Assembly: GCF_043290135.1 (NCBI RefSeq)
Contig: NW_027464603.1
Coordinates: 1,922,001 to 1,986,000 of the forward strand
Direction of reading: 5' to 3'
Source: Rhipicephalus microplus
Taxonomy: Eukaryota; Arthropoda; Arachnida; Ixodida; Ixodidae
DNA: 64,000 nucleotides
Shown one piece after another: positions 46,214-57,449 of the stretch. How positions within the stretch are numbered: position 1 is the first letter of the stretch; the number at the start of each line of letters is the position of its first letter. Position numbers and translations under genes: made by a program. Under the pieces are notes generated by a model. That model saw nothing but the letters and a program-made list of their open reading frames with translations. It was not told where the DNA came from and ran no database searches.

Positions 46214-46701
46214 TTTTTGAGAGAAGTATACTTCCTTAGTGCGCAGAGAATGTTTCATAGGGAAGATAGAGCAGAGAGATAGAACAGAGCGCACAATTAC
46301 AACCAGTTTTATTGCACAAAGGGCTGAAATATATACGGCCAAGAGCGTTAGGAGATCACAAAAAGAAGCAATGAGAAATGATGGCGCATGCGCCACACCA
46401 CCTTATTCTAATCTTAAAATAACAACTTTAAAAGATAACTGACACTCTGTTGGATATTGATTACAGGCATCTTCTCAGTTAACTTGTCATTTTAATACTG
46501 GAATAAGGTGGTCTGGTGCCTGCGCCATCACTTGTCCTTTCTTTTGTGTGCGATCTCTTTGCCCTCTTGACCGTATATATATTTCCGCCATCTGTGCAAT
46601 AAAATTGTCTGTAAGTGTGCGCTCTGTCTAATTTCTTTGCCATATATTCCTTCTGAAACGTTCTCTGGAACCAAAGAAGTATATTTCTCTCTCTCAAAAA
46701 A
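46214..46701. repeat. Foldback: 220-bp imperfect inverted repeat with short spacer
   Basis: Bases 46214-46428 match the reverse complement of 46481-46701. Shared blocks include AGTATACTTCCTT with ATATACTTCTTT, ACAGAGCGCACA, TTTTATTGCACA, GAAATATATACGG, TGATGGCGCA and CCACCTTATTC. The spacer is about 52 bp. Identity is about 75-80% by eye. The arms also translate into related short peptides on opposite strands (RTERTITTSFIAQRAEIYTA and its counterpart), so each arm is one copy of the same sequence in opposite orientation. Confidence 0.75.
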
Positions 46702-46704
46702 AAA

Positions 46705-48200
46705 ACCAAAAACCAAAGGGCGTGGCGGTACTGTTCAGTATTCTATTGCAACAGTATGTAAAAAGGAGGAATTATAGAGGAAAGGGAGAACGTAGAAAAA
46801 GGAAGCAGCGTAGCATCCAAGCGGTCAGCCAAGCGAAATTCTGGTCTCGCTCTCCTTTCTAGCGCTGTCGGGCTTGTTTATAAACCGGATGGCACGTGTC
46901 TGCTATATTTATTCGATAGTGAAGACAGCAACCAGTGGAAACCAAGGCTAAACAGTCGAATTTAAATGGTGTTTTGTCGAAAATGAAACCAGCATAATAT
47001 GCAACAAATTGCATTGTAAACTTTTTTTATCTTGCTCGCTGAGCGTTGAGTAGTGAACTTCAACAGTAAAAAAGTTTCAATGCGTCCGTCATTTGACCAT
47101 CACCACCAAACTCTATCTGATGCCACTGCGTGTAGTGAACGATAAGATAAGCAGGTAGTCTTTTTTTGTAAACGGTTGCCTGTAAAGGAAAGCTGCGTTG
47201 CCCACAACACTTGTGCAGGAAGACGTTTATACGCCTGTGGGCTGTAATAAAAGATACTCTCGCGGTAAAAACTCGATGCCAAAGTTCCTCTGATTAACTT
47301 AATTTGTGCAAAAGACAGGGTTCTTGTTACGAACAAAAGAGCAGACTACTCAAAACGTAGCTTTATGAAGCCAGTGAGTTCAGTAAACGTTTTTTTCACT
47401 TGATGCCGTAGCTAAGTAACATCGGAATTTATGCGTTGCTAGAGAAGTATCAAATGTCTTCGATGTTTACTTGTTGTTTAGTTCACCTAAATACATTTTC
47501 AGTTTTTTTTTTCTTGCCTGTGTCAGGCTAAAAATCTACTTGTCTGTTCAACATCGATAATTGCTAGGCTTTAATGTGCCAACAAGATATCATTCTGCGG
47601 TACGCTGTAGTGTGCGTACTAAGGTTGTGACCGCTTGGGGTTCGCCAATGGGCGCATATTTTTTGGTTCACGGGTGTTCTTTTTATAATTCGTCCTCATC
47701 TAAATGCAGCCATTCTGGTCGGAAATTCATCCCGTGCTATCGAGCATAAGACCGCGACACCACCCGTGCTATGCTGTCACAGTGGTTTGCTTGATCAACG
47801 TCACCGTACATACAAACCGCAGATAGGGCGTACATATGCCGCCAGAAAAAAAGTGACGACGCAGCCACAATTTATTCGTTTTTTTTTACTACAGAAGTGT
47901 GCGGTGTAGTATCGTTGCCGCACGGGCACATAAGCCGGTACTACCATAGCACAAAATCCCGACCAGAAAATGATCACAAGGGAGTTGCCACCCCTGCACA
48001 ACACTGTCTCTTGAATGTCACTTGCATAGATGTAGTCCGCTTTGCAGAACTTCACTCCCTTTTAAAGGACTATTTATGTGAGAGTAGCCTTCAGACAGTT
48101 TTCTAAAAAGCACAGTGCAGTATTACTGGCGCAATGGCTTTTAGAGCTGTTCGTTACAAATTGAAGCACGGCAGCACCACAAGTGCGTTCTCTCCCTGCA
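46705..48200. other. Unassigned stretch
   Basis: No recognised coding region. The minus frame 48055-47801 (VLCRGGNSLVIIFWSGFCAM) looks repeat-like, but I cannot name the family. Confidence 0.35.
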
Positions 48201-48201
48201 G

Positions 48202-48366
48202 CCGGTCGTCTGGCCGCGAAAGGCTGAGTTGTGTCGCGACTCTCTGCCAAGTGCTGTTATTGGGCAAGCCACTTATCCAGTCCTGGTCTCCTACGAAACC
48301 AAGACTTTGGATCAACGCAAGTCCCAAAAAGCACGTGAAACTTGGGAGGCTTATTTATGCGAAAAG
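48202..48366 (+). pseudogene. Possible exon of an unidentified gene, interrupted by a SINE
   Basis: A good acceptor, GTTCTCTCCCTGCAG, ends at 48201. From 48202 one frame stays open as PVVWPRKAELCRDSLPSAVI, then QATYPVLVSYETKTLDQRKS and QKARETWEAYL, until a Ruka SINE inserted after 48366. The composition is protein-like, but I do not recognise it and no donor site is obvious. A neighbouring frame is also open, so coding status is uncertain. It is on the same strand as the possible terminal exon at 49241. Confidence 0.28.
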
Positions 48367-48611
48367 GCGCCCCGCCGTGGTGGTCTAGTGGCTAAGGTTC
48401 TCGGCTGCTGACTCGCAGGTCGCGGGATCGAATCCCGGCTGCGGCGGCTTCATTTCCGATGGAGGCGAAAATGTTGTAGGCCCGTATGCGCAGATTTGGG
48501 TGCACGTTAAGGAACCCCAGGTGCTCGAAATTTCCGGAGCCCTCCACTACGGCGTCTCTCATAATGATATCGTGGTTTTGGGACGTTATACCCCAGATAT
48601 CAATCAATAAA
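48367..48611 (+). mobile_element. Ruka-type tRNA-derived SINE
   Basis: The head GCGCCCCGCCGTGGTGGTCT has an A box, and the B box is GGATCGAATCC (one change from consensus). The body matches the 44.5-kb copy (TTTGGGTGCACGTTAAGGAA, CGGCGTCTCTCATAATGATA) and the 3' end is ACCCCAGATATCAATCAA. Flanks carry a 12-bp duplication with one mismatch, TTATGC(G/T)AAAAG, at 48355-48366 and 48612-48623. It interrupts an open frame that follows a good splice acceptor. Confidence 0.9.
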
Positions 48612-49240
48612 TTATGCTAAAAGAACAACATAGGGAACCACTTCAGCACTTTGCATTTGCATTTCAGCATTTTCAGCACTTCAGCATTTGGAGATAACAT
48701 TTTAAAATTAATACAGTAGCCCTGCAATAACCCACAAGTGTCAGTGCTGAAATTTGGTTTGCATAAATTCTTTCATCTTGTGTTGTCTATTTGGTGGTCA
48801 GTCATCCTCTTGTGCAGTATTAGCTGATTCGTGTCGTAGAATAATCCAGAAATGAAAGTTTGTGCGGTCGTGTGCCTTGTTGCCCTGTCACATACTTTAC
48901 AGCCATAGGGTATAGCTGCAGACTATTTCACTTGGCTTGCAACCCTGTAAGCTATGTTTAGAAATCTTGAAAGACCTTGTGTTAATTTGTAAATTAGTCA
49001 AACAAGCTTGTTTATTCAACTTTAATTGAAACTGAATATTTGGGTCTGTGGTAGATTTGTATGCACAATGATTGTTGAAGTATTTGTTCATTTCTTTTTA
49101 TAATGGCCACATGGCTTTTGATTTGGATAGTATATTAAAACATCTGCTGTCACTGTTTTTCATTGTTTTAGCTTGCATATATATTACACTGCAGTGCTTA
49201 GAACTTATCTTGAGATGTTTATTTCTATTCACGTATGCAG

Positions 49241-49309
49241 GTGTTTGAAAAAGCTCAGCGTTTCATCAAGACGTGGCTTTCGAAGTTTGTTGGCCTCGAT
49301 GGGTGTTAG
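49241..49309 (+). CDS. Possible terminal coding exon, unidentified gene
   Basis: The intron-like sequence ATTTCTATTCACGTATGCAG ends at 49240. The frame then reads VFEKAQRFIKTWLSKFVGLD, then Gly-Cys and TAG at 49309, a compact amphipathic, basic C-terminus. The following 330 bp behave like a 3' UTR and hold two AATAAA hexamers. I do not recognise the protein. The combination of acceptor, short in-frame tail and polyadenylation signals is the best evidence for a host gene in the window, but a 23-codon exon cannot be proven by eye. Confidence 0.4.
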   Translation: MFEKAQRFIKTWLSKFVGLDGC

Positions 49310-49645
49310 GAAAGGTACTTCACAGATGTGTTCATAGATTTGCAGCCCGATCACTGCTGCCCCTCAGAGCAGGGATCTGCGACAGCCTGTGATGGTTAGT
49401 TTTCTGCCCAATCGCTGGTTTGAGGACCCTGGGCAGCCCATCACTATTGCCTTATCTCCTGCCACAGCCTCTAAATCATCGCCCCAACTCTGCTGCCCTG
49501 GCCAGCCCTATGGCCATAGAACCTTGTTGAAGTCGCCTCCTAGTTTGGGCTGCATTACTGAACAGCAGTAACTTGAAAAGCTGAACTGAAAAATAAAATG
49601 GTTCATAGTGTATTTAGAAATAAAGCTACAAAATTTGTGTTCTGG
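49310..49645 (+). other. Probable 3' UTR with polyadenylation signals
   Basis: Two AATAAA hexamers at 49592-49597 and 49619-49624 are followed by GT/T-rich sequence (TTGTGTTCTGGTGTTCTTAT), the arrangement of a polyadenylation site. A GC-richer segment (about 49350-49540) in otherwise AT-rich DNA also suggests transcribed sequence. Confidence 0.4.
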
Positions 49646-49649
49646 TGTT

Positions 49650-51580
49650 CTTATTTATAGATTACTTGTGTGCGAAATATTTGCCCCTAGCAGTTATTTT
49701 AGGTATTGTTTTTTAGCTAATACTTGATGGAACAGCCTATGTTACGATTTCTCCGAAAGCTGAGAAAGAATGTGTAGATAAAACTAGACAGTAACAAGAC
49801 TTGTGCTGTCTAATGCTCTACATGTGCGGAGGGTAATAGGCAATCCAATAAAAAGGTGAAAATAGACAGTTTAATGAAATTGTGCTGTGTTTCTACAGCC
49901 GTCATCCAGTGGTCAGTCGCTTCGAAGTATGTTACACTGCGAAGCACGTACTAAGCTGCTATAAGCTGCTAGGGTAAGTCCTGGGGGGCGTAATGTAAAG
50001 TCTACCGGATAAGAAATGCCAGTAGTAAAAACACCATAATTATAAAGGTGGAATATTGGCAAGTTAATGCTAGCCAATATTTGTTGGAAAGCGAATGTTG
50101 ACGTAATAATGGCATTTCAGTGGCAACAAAGTGGACCGAGAATGACCCTATGCTAGATGATTGTTGTCAACTACGTCGGTGAAAGGCAGGCGTTCATTGG
50201 CATGTGTATATTGGGCCAGCGTCGGCTGGTTATTGGCAAATGCATCGGCAGAACGTCGGACCCAGGTAGGCTTGAACATGGGTCCTACATCGAAAGAAGT
50301 TGCACTTGGTCGAGATGCCAAACTTGGGCCAATTTCGCAGCTGACGTTCGCCGTTACGGCTCCATCATTGGTCTAACGCCGGTGTGCTGCCTTGGATACT
50401 TCTAAGGTGTCTTCATTTCGCAAAATTTTCTATTGGTATTATCTAGAATGCAGAAAGTATGGTGAAAAAATCAATCAACGTACCAAATTCGGTTGTTGTT
50501 TCTTTATAAATTTATGGTTTTGTTTTTTGCTAGAATGCTTGCTTTATCAAGCTAACAACCGCAGCCATACCAAAAATAAAGGATTTTTAACAAAGATTGG
50601 CATCCTTATTTGAACGACAGTGCCTTAACTTGAGGCGTCTGAGCATGTTCGTACTAGCAGTTGTGCTTGGTTGGTAAGGCTATTCAATTGCAATTGATCA
50701 CACTCCTCTGCACGCAAGTGACTGCGAATATAAAAATTGAAAACAATAATGGTGCTTGAGCGCTTGCTTGCTATGAGCGAGGTTTCATAAGGATGGCTCG
50801 TATAACTTCTGACATGAATACTACTGAATTATGAGTCTGAAGTAGAGCACCGTGCATCGGCGGTAGGAAGGCGGTTGTGCTCCGTTGTCTTGGCTGGCAG
50901 TACTGCAAGTCGGCTGCTTTATGTGTGGTGCGAAATCTGTAATCCTGTCGGTACTAAATTGTTCTGGGACGCCGGGACATTTCAGGTCGTTTTCCACTAA
51001 AAGTTTTGCTACCTCGTTGGCGCTGTAGTTTTAGAAAGGGCAATGGTTTTGCCGTCGTAGGTGAGTCAATCAACGTGCCAGATAGCTGTATACAAATTAT
51101 CTTTTGCAGCACTCACTATCTCGCAGCAGCCTGAAACGTCAGATGAGCACCACTCACTTCAGTAAAATTTGCTCATGCTGTCTAACATACAGCTGTGAAT
51201 ATTTTAAATAAGTCTGGTGGTTATTTCTCAGTTTCAACGCTACTGCCAGCGATGACTGCACTTCCTTGTATTAGGCTACATTGCTGAATGAAACAATTTT
51301 CTTTTTGTAAATACTTGTGCGGTAAGCTGTTTGCCGGGGCTGTGTGGGGTGTTGACATTATTCTTAGGAAATGTGTTAGCAGTGATGAGGACGAAGTAGC
51401 AGAAATAAAAGGAAGGCCATGCTGTGTGTGGGTCCCACCACGTGGGGGTAAAGTAAAAGAAGTAATTCACTGTCGCAGTCAGTAACAGTGACTAGTTCTA
51501 AATAACAAGATATCGAACTAATCAGGTAATGTAACGGTAAGTTGTATCGATCAAAACGAAAAGCAAGTTAAGGTTGGCTG
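49650..51580. other. Unassigned stretch
   Basis: Around 50110-50400 there are GTCGG/GGGCCA-rich words related to the 62-bp repeat family of 8.7-9.0 kb (ATTGGGCCAGCGTCGGCTGG, CAGAACGTCGGACCCAGG). Frames at 50157-50405 and 51288-51485 have no known domain. Confidence 0.4.
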
Positions 51581-51590
51581 AAAGTATTAA

Positions 51591-53166
51591 GGGGACATGC
51601 GGGTCGAAAAACGTGAGTTTTTTTCTCAAACTGCCAATTTCTATTTTCGCATGTTTTGATAAGACTAGTACCTCTACTGTTATGAAAAAAAATAATACAG
51701 GTCAAGACTTAGCTGAACATGCTTTAAAATTGCATGTAACGAGCCCATGGTTCCTGGTAAAAGGTCGAAAGTGTGCAGGCTTCGACCACCTTGCCGTCGA
51801 TAATGTGCCGCCGGTCACCATTGTTTATCGTATGAGTCGAATAGCCGAGCCTCACACTTCAAATAATAAGTTTCTCTCGCTGATGCAGCGCAAGGAATAA
51901 TAAAAAGAAGCACTCTATTGCGTGTTTTTCGAGTGCCACGACTGGCTTATCACATGGTATGAATCGGGAACCGCCTTTGGCCGCTGCGCGCCTGTATGTG
52001 CTCTGTAACCTATTTGCGGTGTCCATGTCTTGTCGAGCAGCACAGCTGAACAATGCTTTTCTCGTGTAATTATCTCTGTTATGAATTAAAAAAGGCATTG
52101 CTCGCAAGTGAAAGCCGTTATGCAACGTGCTCTGTAGAAATAGGCTATGAGCAGCTGGTTCGATTTGCGGCCGTTCTCGGCTTGCAAAAGCCGATGCAAC
52201 AAAAGTCATTCACACCCGTCAGCTGGAAAGTTCGCGGTGCGGCAATGAATGAGGTCAGCGCCAATTTTGAGAGGTCAAAAGAGCTCGCAGTGAGAGAACT
52301 TAGCAGGGACGGCATTGCCATTACGGTATGTGGACCAAACATGGCTGCAAAATGGCATGACACTGGAATTAGTTTAGATTTCGAAGTCCAGTCAAACTTC
52401 TTCCTAGCTTGCAGTTGGCACTAGGCTCTGCCAGATGGAGCGGAAGTTTGGCAAGCATTTCATGGCCCTGTCTGTGAGCGAAATGTCTGTGAAGAGTCGG
52501 TTTGAAAAAGCCGAGAAGGACAAACTCATGGTGATGGCCTATTTTAGTGGCAGTGGCCACTACAATAAGGCTTGTGCTTTTTTATGTGCGAATTTCATCT
52601 GATTTATTGATATCTTTCATGAATAAAAACTCAGTTTTAACTTTAAAACTCGTTTTTTCTGAAAACACAACTTTCGCCAATTTTGTACATGTGCCCCTCC
52701 TTTTTCGGTTACTTGTATGGCTCGGATCTGCATAAAAGTTTGCCCAAATATTTTTCCAAAGCATGTTGGATGCAATTGTGTAGTATTCAATTCCTATTAT
52801 TTCTTGTATAACAAAGAAATTGTAAGTAAACTTTAATAGGGTAGGAAAAATGTGGACTTTTTATGTCTATTATTTTTCACGCGTATTACATATTTTGTAT
52901 GTGCTTCCTAATTAGTTATTTGCACTCTACGTTTTATTTGAAGCATTACGAACTATGAATTGGAAAAACTTACAGAAGTTTAGGGATGAAAAGATGGGGC
53001 AAAAGGGTTAAGGTTTTCACTTTGTCATGTTGTAGAGTTAAAAGTGTGTAAATTGCAAGAAAACTTATTATATATTTAAAATCAGCATAAAATTTCCATA
53101 AACTGCTCAAGTCTGATTGCTATAGTGTGAATATTGAAAAAAAGTGTCTTTGAGTTGCATATTCCC
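51591..53166 (+). mobile_element. DNA transposon with TTAA target duplication (Kolobok-like)
   Basis: The unit starts GGGGACATGCGGGTCGAAAA just after TTAA (51587-51590) and ends ...GAGTTGCATATTCCC just before TTAA (53167-53170). The terminal inverted repeat is imperfect: GGGGACATGC against GGGAATATGC, extending with gaps to about 25 bp. TTAA duplication with GGG/CCC ends is the signature of Kolobok elements (piggyBac also uses TTAA but usually has CCY/RGG ends). A decayed transposase lies inside at about 52110-52490. At 1.58 kb it is an internally deleted or decayed copy. Strand follows the transposase. Confidence 0.65.
52053..52490 (+). pseudogene. Transposase fragment, animal Mutator-like/Kolobok-type family
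   Basis: The frame 52053-52424 contains GYEQLVRFAAVLGLQKPMQQ, KSFTPVSWKVRGAAMNEVSA and RELSRDGIAITVCG, resembling the region before the first catalytic Asp in a transposase family commonly annotated 'Mutator-like transposase' in invertebrates. The expected Asp in FDGTW is not readable here (TVCGPN). SNFFLACSWH and then VWQAFHGPVCERNV, after a stop and shift, fit the downstream C-x2-C...H...C-x-x-N zinc-binding pattern with Cys losses. About 100 codons of the central region survive. The family name is from memory; location inside TTAA-flanked termini supports a transposase. Confidence 0.5.
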
Positions 53167-53174
53167 TTAAAGGG

Positions 53175-54175
53175 CGCATCTTGTCATCAAAAAGAAATGA
53201 ATACACAGTGTATCATTTCTTGTGAAGGAGTTCGCTGTACGCTTCCTAAAAAGAAGTTGGTAGGTCTTTCCCGGTTTTAGTGTATTGCATAACAAGAAAC
53301 ATTCAGTAGGCCTTGTTCAAGTGATGTCGAAAGTCATGACGCATTTTTTCGCATTTCCTTCTCTTTTCTGATGTCACTCCTGTTATGTCAAGTGAACGGC
53401 TGTCAAAGCGTGGAAGTACCGGCGTGCGATTGGGTCAAGTGAGGTGAGAGTTAGAACTGAACTAAACACGATTAATGCGCAAATACTAAAAATCACAAGA
53501 ACTCAGTTACATGAAGGAAGGTTATGTTCTGATGGAAAGTGTTGTTTTAGTGTATACAAGGTAAGTTGTATATAAAAAGAAAAAAACAGGTTACCTGCAT
53601 GGAGAAAAAATGCACCCAATAAACTATCTATATTTCATTAGCAGCCCTATAGCACACGCTCAACAAGAGAGCATACAGGTATGGGCACCAGTAGGTTTCT
53701 CTGAGCAATGTGCAAAATACCCAGACTTCATAGAGAGCACTGGTGAGAATGAGTCACTACACAGCATTCTACTGTTAGGTGTTGAGGACCTTAGGATCTG
53801 AGCGTGTCGGCGTACATTCGTATTAAGGCGGTGGGCTACTAATGTGCAGTGTATCGTACGGCATGAGTGGAGGAGGTGTTGCGTAACTTTAGAAATAAAA
53901 CACGCGACCTTTGTTACTCGTTAGCTCCCTTGTAGTATCCTCGAGTTCAGACCCCCAGATGTAAGTTTATTGCGTCAAGTAATCAGATGACTTTCAGTGA
54001 TAAGAAAAACATTCTTTTGTGGCCGTGAACGTTTAGTTTCCAAGGCGCCAACAGCAACACCTTCGAAGCAGCGAGCAGCGGCAACATCTAAAGCGTCGCC
54101 AAAAGTTAGTTTACGGCACAAACCGATTATTACAAGAGTAAGGTAAAATAGTCAGCACAATTTAAAAAAAACTGA
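53175..54175. other. Unassigned stretch
   Basis: No domain-bearing frame, SINE or array was recognised. Confidence 0.4.
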
Positions 54176-54179
54176 AAAA

Positions 54180-54250
54180 TAGTTTTTACACCTGAGTTCG
54201 AACTTGCCACCTACGTATGACAAGGCTGGTAATCTAAAACTATGCCACGT
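54180..54250 (-). repeat. tRNA-like SINE head
   Basis: On the minus strand an A-box-like TGGCATAGTTTTAG (plus 54234-54247) is followed by a near-consensus B box AAGTTCGAACTC (plus 54194-54205). Spacing suits a tRNA-derived pol III promoter. There is no convincing cloverleaf with acceptor stem, so it is more likely a SINE head than a tRNA gene. It is not of the Ruka sequence type. Confidence 0.4.
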
Positions 54251-54449
54251 TGTTTTTTTGTGACAGTCATCATTCAACACAATAAATTTTCTTTAACTGT
54301 TTCATGTACAATAGTGATTCCAAGCGAGGTACCCAATCGGGCGTATCGTTTTGCATTTTTTTTTCAGCTCCAGAAACAAATTTATGTACTCGCGAAATTA
54401 TTTATAGCTCGTGGAGCATCTAAATCAGCATGACGTATTACCATGCGTG

Positions 54450-56090
54450 ACCTTTATATACTATGCAGAGCTAATAGCATGACATTGTTATACAGCAATC
54501 CGTCCTCATTGTCGATGGCGGGCTACCTAACGCCCTGTGCGTCCAACGGGAAATCCTCATTTAATGTTCTTCTAGAATCTCCAGAAGAACACTATGTCCC
54601 AAGGTCAAGGAAAAGATGCTTATTTGCTTCAGGTTTCCGACACAAAAGCAGCGATCACACCACAGAACGTATAAATCTTTGTGAGACATTTACGTCTTAA
54701 CTGGCAAGACACCGGCATGAAGTTTGAAGAAGAATGTTTCAACCCCCGGACGCACAGGCATTCCTTTACCGTGCTTCAACACTTTGCTCCTTGTTCCAGC
54801 AGAGAACGGAGTGAAGAACAGTGGGACTGGAAGAACCACATCGCATAAATTCCAATATAATTCTTACGGCAAACTGCGCCTAAATATTGAAAAGAAAAAC
54901 GTGCCTTCAGGAAGCAAAAGGACTCGATGATTTCCTTAAAGTAGCTTTGTGTTGTACCTTCCAATGTAACAAAAGACCTTACAAACTCGGGCAAAGCAGT
55001 TGCGAAACGTTTTTGACAACCAGTGCGCACAAAAGAATTTTTAAGATCCCGAAAGTGCAGAAAATAGTTTACAGCCTGTCGCGGAAACAGGTGCGACAAA
55101 GTCACCAACATCACGCACACGCCGAAACTGGTTCATCCGGCTTGTTTTGTCCTACGTGGATTCCCATATAAAGACGGCAAGTATACTATGAAACTTACGC
55201 ACAGTCATTCGGGAGCAGTGGAATATTTGCAGAACATAACACAAGTTACGTAATGAAAAACTGGTTGCAAATCGTCGTGCGAGCAATATTGGATAAGTAT
55301 CCTCCATTGCATTTTTCAGCCTTTTCATGAACTTCAACTGCCCGCCTGCCCCAGTGAGGATCAGTGTCACTGTAGTTTTCCAAGGGTACGCCCAAGTATG
55401 TAACCGGTGTTGTCACTCATTGAACGTTCAGGAAACAGTTTTGTGTGGGTTTCTAATTCCCATGCCGAAACCCAAGACCCTTTGCCCAGTTAACTGCACT
55501 TCCACTAGCCTCACAAAAACCTTTTGCTATGTTCACTGCCTCTGCGATACTTTCATGGTTTGTACAAATGACAGCTATGTCGTCGGAACGCCAGCAGACG
55601 CACTTCACATGCCTGAAGCCGGAACCCTTTAATAATGTTGCTGCGAATTATACTTAGACAGAAACTTTCAATGTAAGTGCTAAAAAAGTACACGAGAGAG
55701 CGAGCACCCTTGGCTTACGAATCGCAGCTGCTCTATCGATTTACCTTACTGTTTATTAACAATAAGACGAGTGGTACATCCCGTATGTGCCATCTTACCC
55801 ACTTCAATTATTACTGCACTGACTTTAATATGCTCTAATGCGGCTACAACTATACTGCGCTGCACGAGATCGACGGCTCTCTCCAGGTCAATCTGAAGCA
55901 TAGCGACCGCAGAGCCTATAATATCAGTAAAATCTAATACGCATCTCGCTGTGAATGATCGTAAAGAGTGGGGAAACACATCCGAAGGCACGCGATCCGA
56001 TGCAAAGCGATGAACTAACGCGTTCAACTGCGAATTCGGCTTGTTGTATAATAAATCAATAGACACGATGGCGCCTTCATCGATCACTGC
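54450..56090 (-). pseudogene. L1/Tx1-like non-LTR retrotransposon RT and C-terminal fragment
   Basis: Reading the minus strand from 56087, the RT begins with MLQIDLERAVDLVQRSIVVA, motif A with Asp (family DLEKAFD), then CTTRLIVN and an RQGC-like motif B. The catalytic box survives as SDDIAVICTNHESIAEAVNI (family YADD). Next come EASGSAVNW, then in other frames CYVLQIFHCSRMTVRKFHSI and FIWEST (about 55250-55155), HLFPRQAVNYFLHFRDLKNS and RFATALPEFV (55120-54960), and FFFKLHAGVLPVKT near 54700. This fits the order of L1/Tx1-type ORF2 after RT. Many shifts and stops are present. No endonuclease or 3' tail was identified. Confidence 0.7.
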
Positions 56091-56449
56091 GACCGAGCAT
56101 TTCCTGGTGGTGTAAACTGAGAAGGAAGAAGGTGCTATCTGTATAAATTATGTCAGTAGTGCCTCGACAAAGCGCCAGAATGACGAGTGGCAGCCACGTG
56201 TCGTGGCGGCTTCGAAAGATGCCATATAGTGTGAGAAGGTTGATGTTTGAGCAATCCGCAAGCTCCTCATTGTTTTATAAAGTGTAGACGAGGTAAGAAA
56301 AACTATAAGGATTGCTGGATATGCGTTTGATTTGTGGTTTTGCCGACTGGGGTTGTTTTTGTTGTGTACTAGTACACACCTCGGCATCGCAAGTCGGTTC
56401 AAATGCCGGATCGTGATGTTTTTAGGTTACTTTTTGGCCAGCACTGCTG

Positions 56450-57284
56450 AGAGATGGTGCCAACTGTGTTTATGAGCGCCTAAGCAGAACGGTTGCGTTT
56501 AAACGTGAAGAGCAGTCGGCATGGACAAACACGGTACTAAAATTAGGGAGGTCAGTAACTGTCTTGACAACAAGGTTGGTCACACTAAGTGCGGTTGCAT
56601 TGACCAAAGGCACATCAAGATACGGTTACAGTTTCACTTCGGGCCGAGCGCAGTCGATAACGGCGTGATGGCATAAGAAATCCTATCCTAGAATGACGTC
56701 GCGTGAAGATGAAGACAATTCGAGAAAACCCATGGTGTACAATACATCTCGAATTACCACTTTCACTGTAGACGTGGCTATTGATTCAATTGTTGTGCAC
56801 TCGCTGTGTTGAGGCAACGCACATCAGAAATCATCGTTACTTTACAATTAGTGCAGTACAATTTTTAGCTGATGAAGGATATTGCGGCACCAATAACAAT
56901 GAGTGCAAGTGTATGACTAATACATCAATTAAATTGGGGGAGACGGGGTGGAACACACGCAAATACACGATCACGTAGCTTGCGTCTTCGAAGCTGTGGT
57001 AGTTAGTTTACCGTGTAAATGGAGGTGGATTTTCACTAACAGGTGACAGAATGCCAACTTGGTGAAGGGTAAAAATAGCGGGAAGCAGATCGTCATGAAG
57101 ACGAGGTTTGGATATCGGGAGCACCTTGCGGGTCACGTTCGTGAACATCAGAAGGCGTGTTGGCGCGTAGTACGGAGGCAGAAAGGAGTAGTAATAATAT
57201 TGCGGCAAGCCGTAACGAACAAGCAGGAATGCTCAATTGAAGTGATAAAAATGACGATTTATATAATGCTTGCAGTCTCTTCAC
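56450..57284 (-). pseudogene. LTR retrotransposon protease region (pol start)
   Basis: On the minus strand, LALIVIGAAIS (about 56915-56880) corresponds to the aspartic protease active site ALIDTGAAIS, with the catalytic Asp replaced. Then VTMISDVRCLNTASAQQ, IATSTVKVVIRDVLYTMGFL and ELSSSSRDVILG*DFLCHHA follow, ending ...VIDCARPEVKL and VKTVTDLPNFSTVFV near 56520. These match the protease and start of pol in tick Ty3-like elements as I recall them. The upstream part to 57284 is basic and Pro/Arg-rich but unclear. Active-site loss and stops show it is dead. RT is missing. Confidence 0.55.
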
Positions 57285-57449
57285 TGCCCTATTGGCTGAA
57301 TGACTTTCTGTGGACTTTGTCGATAGATTTTTTTTCTCGTTTTGCCTTATATTTTAGATTTTATTGCTCCCGTGACCTTCCGCTGGAGGCGCTCTTTACC
57401 AACAAGGTATAACGAAGCTGCATAGCAGCTGATGCTTGACGTAACCCAC

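Noticed and set aside
56340..56415. B-box-like GGTTCAAATGCC as a tRNA or SINE
   Set aside because: No convincing A box or cloverleaf upstream.
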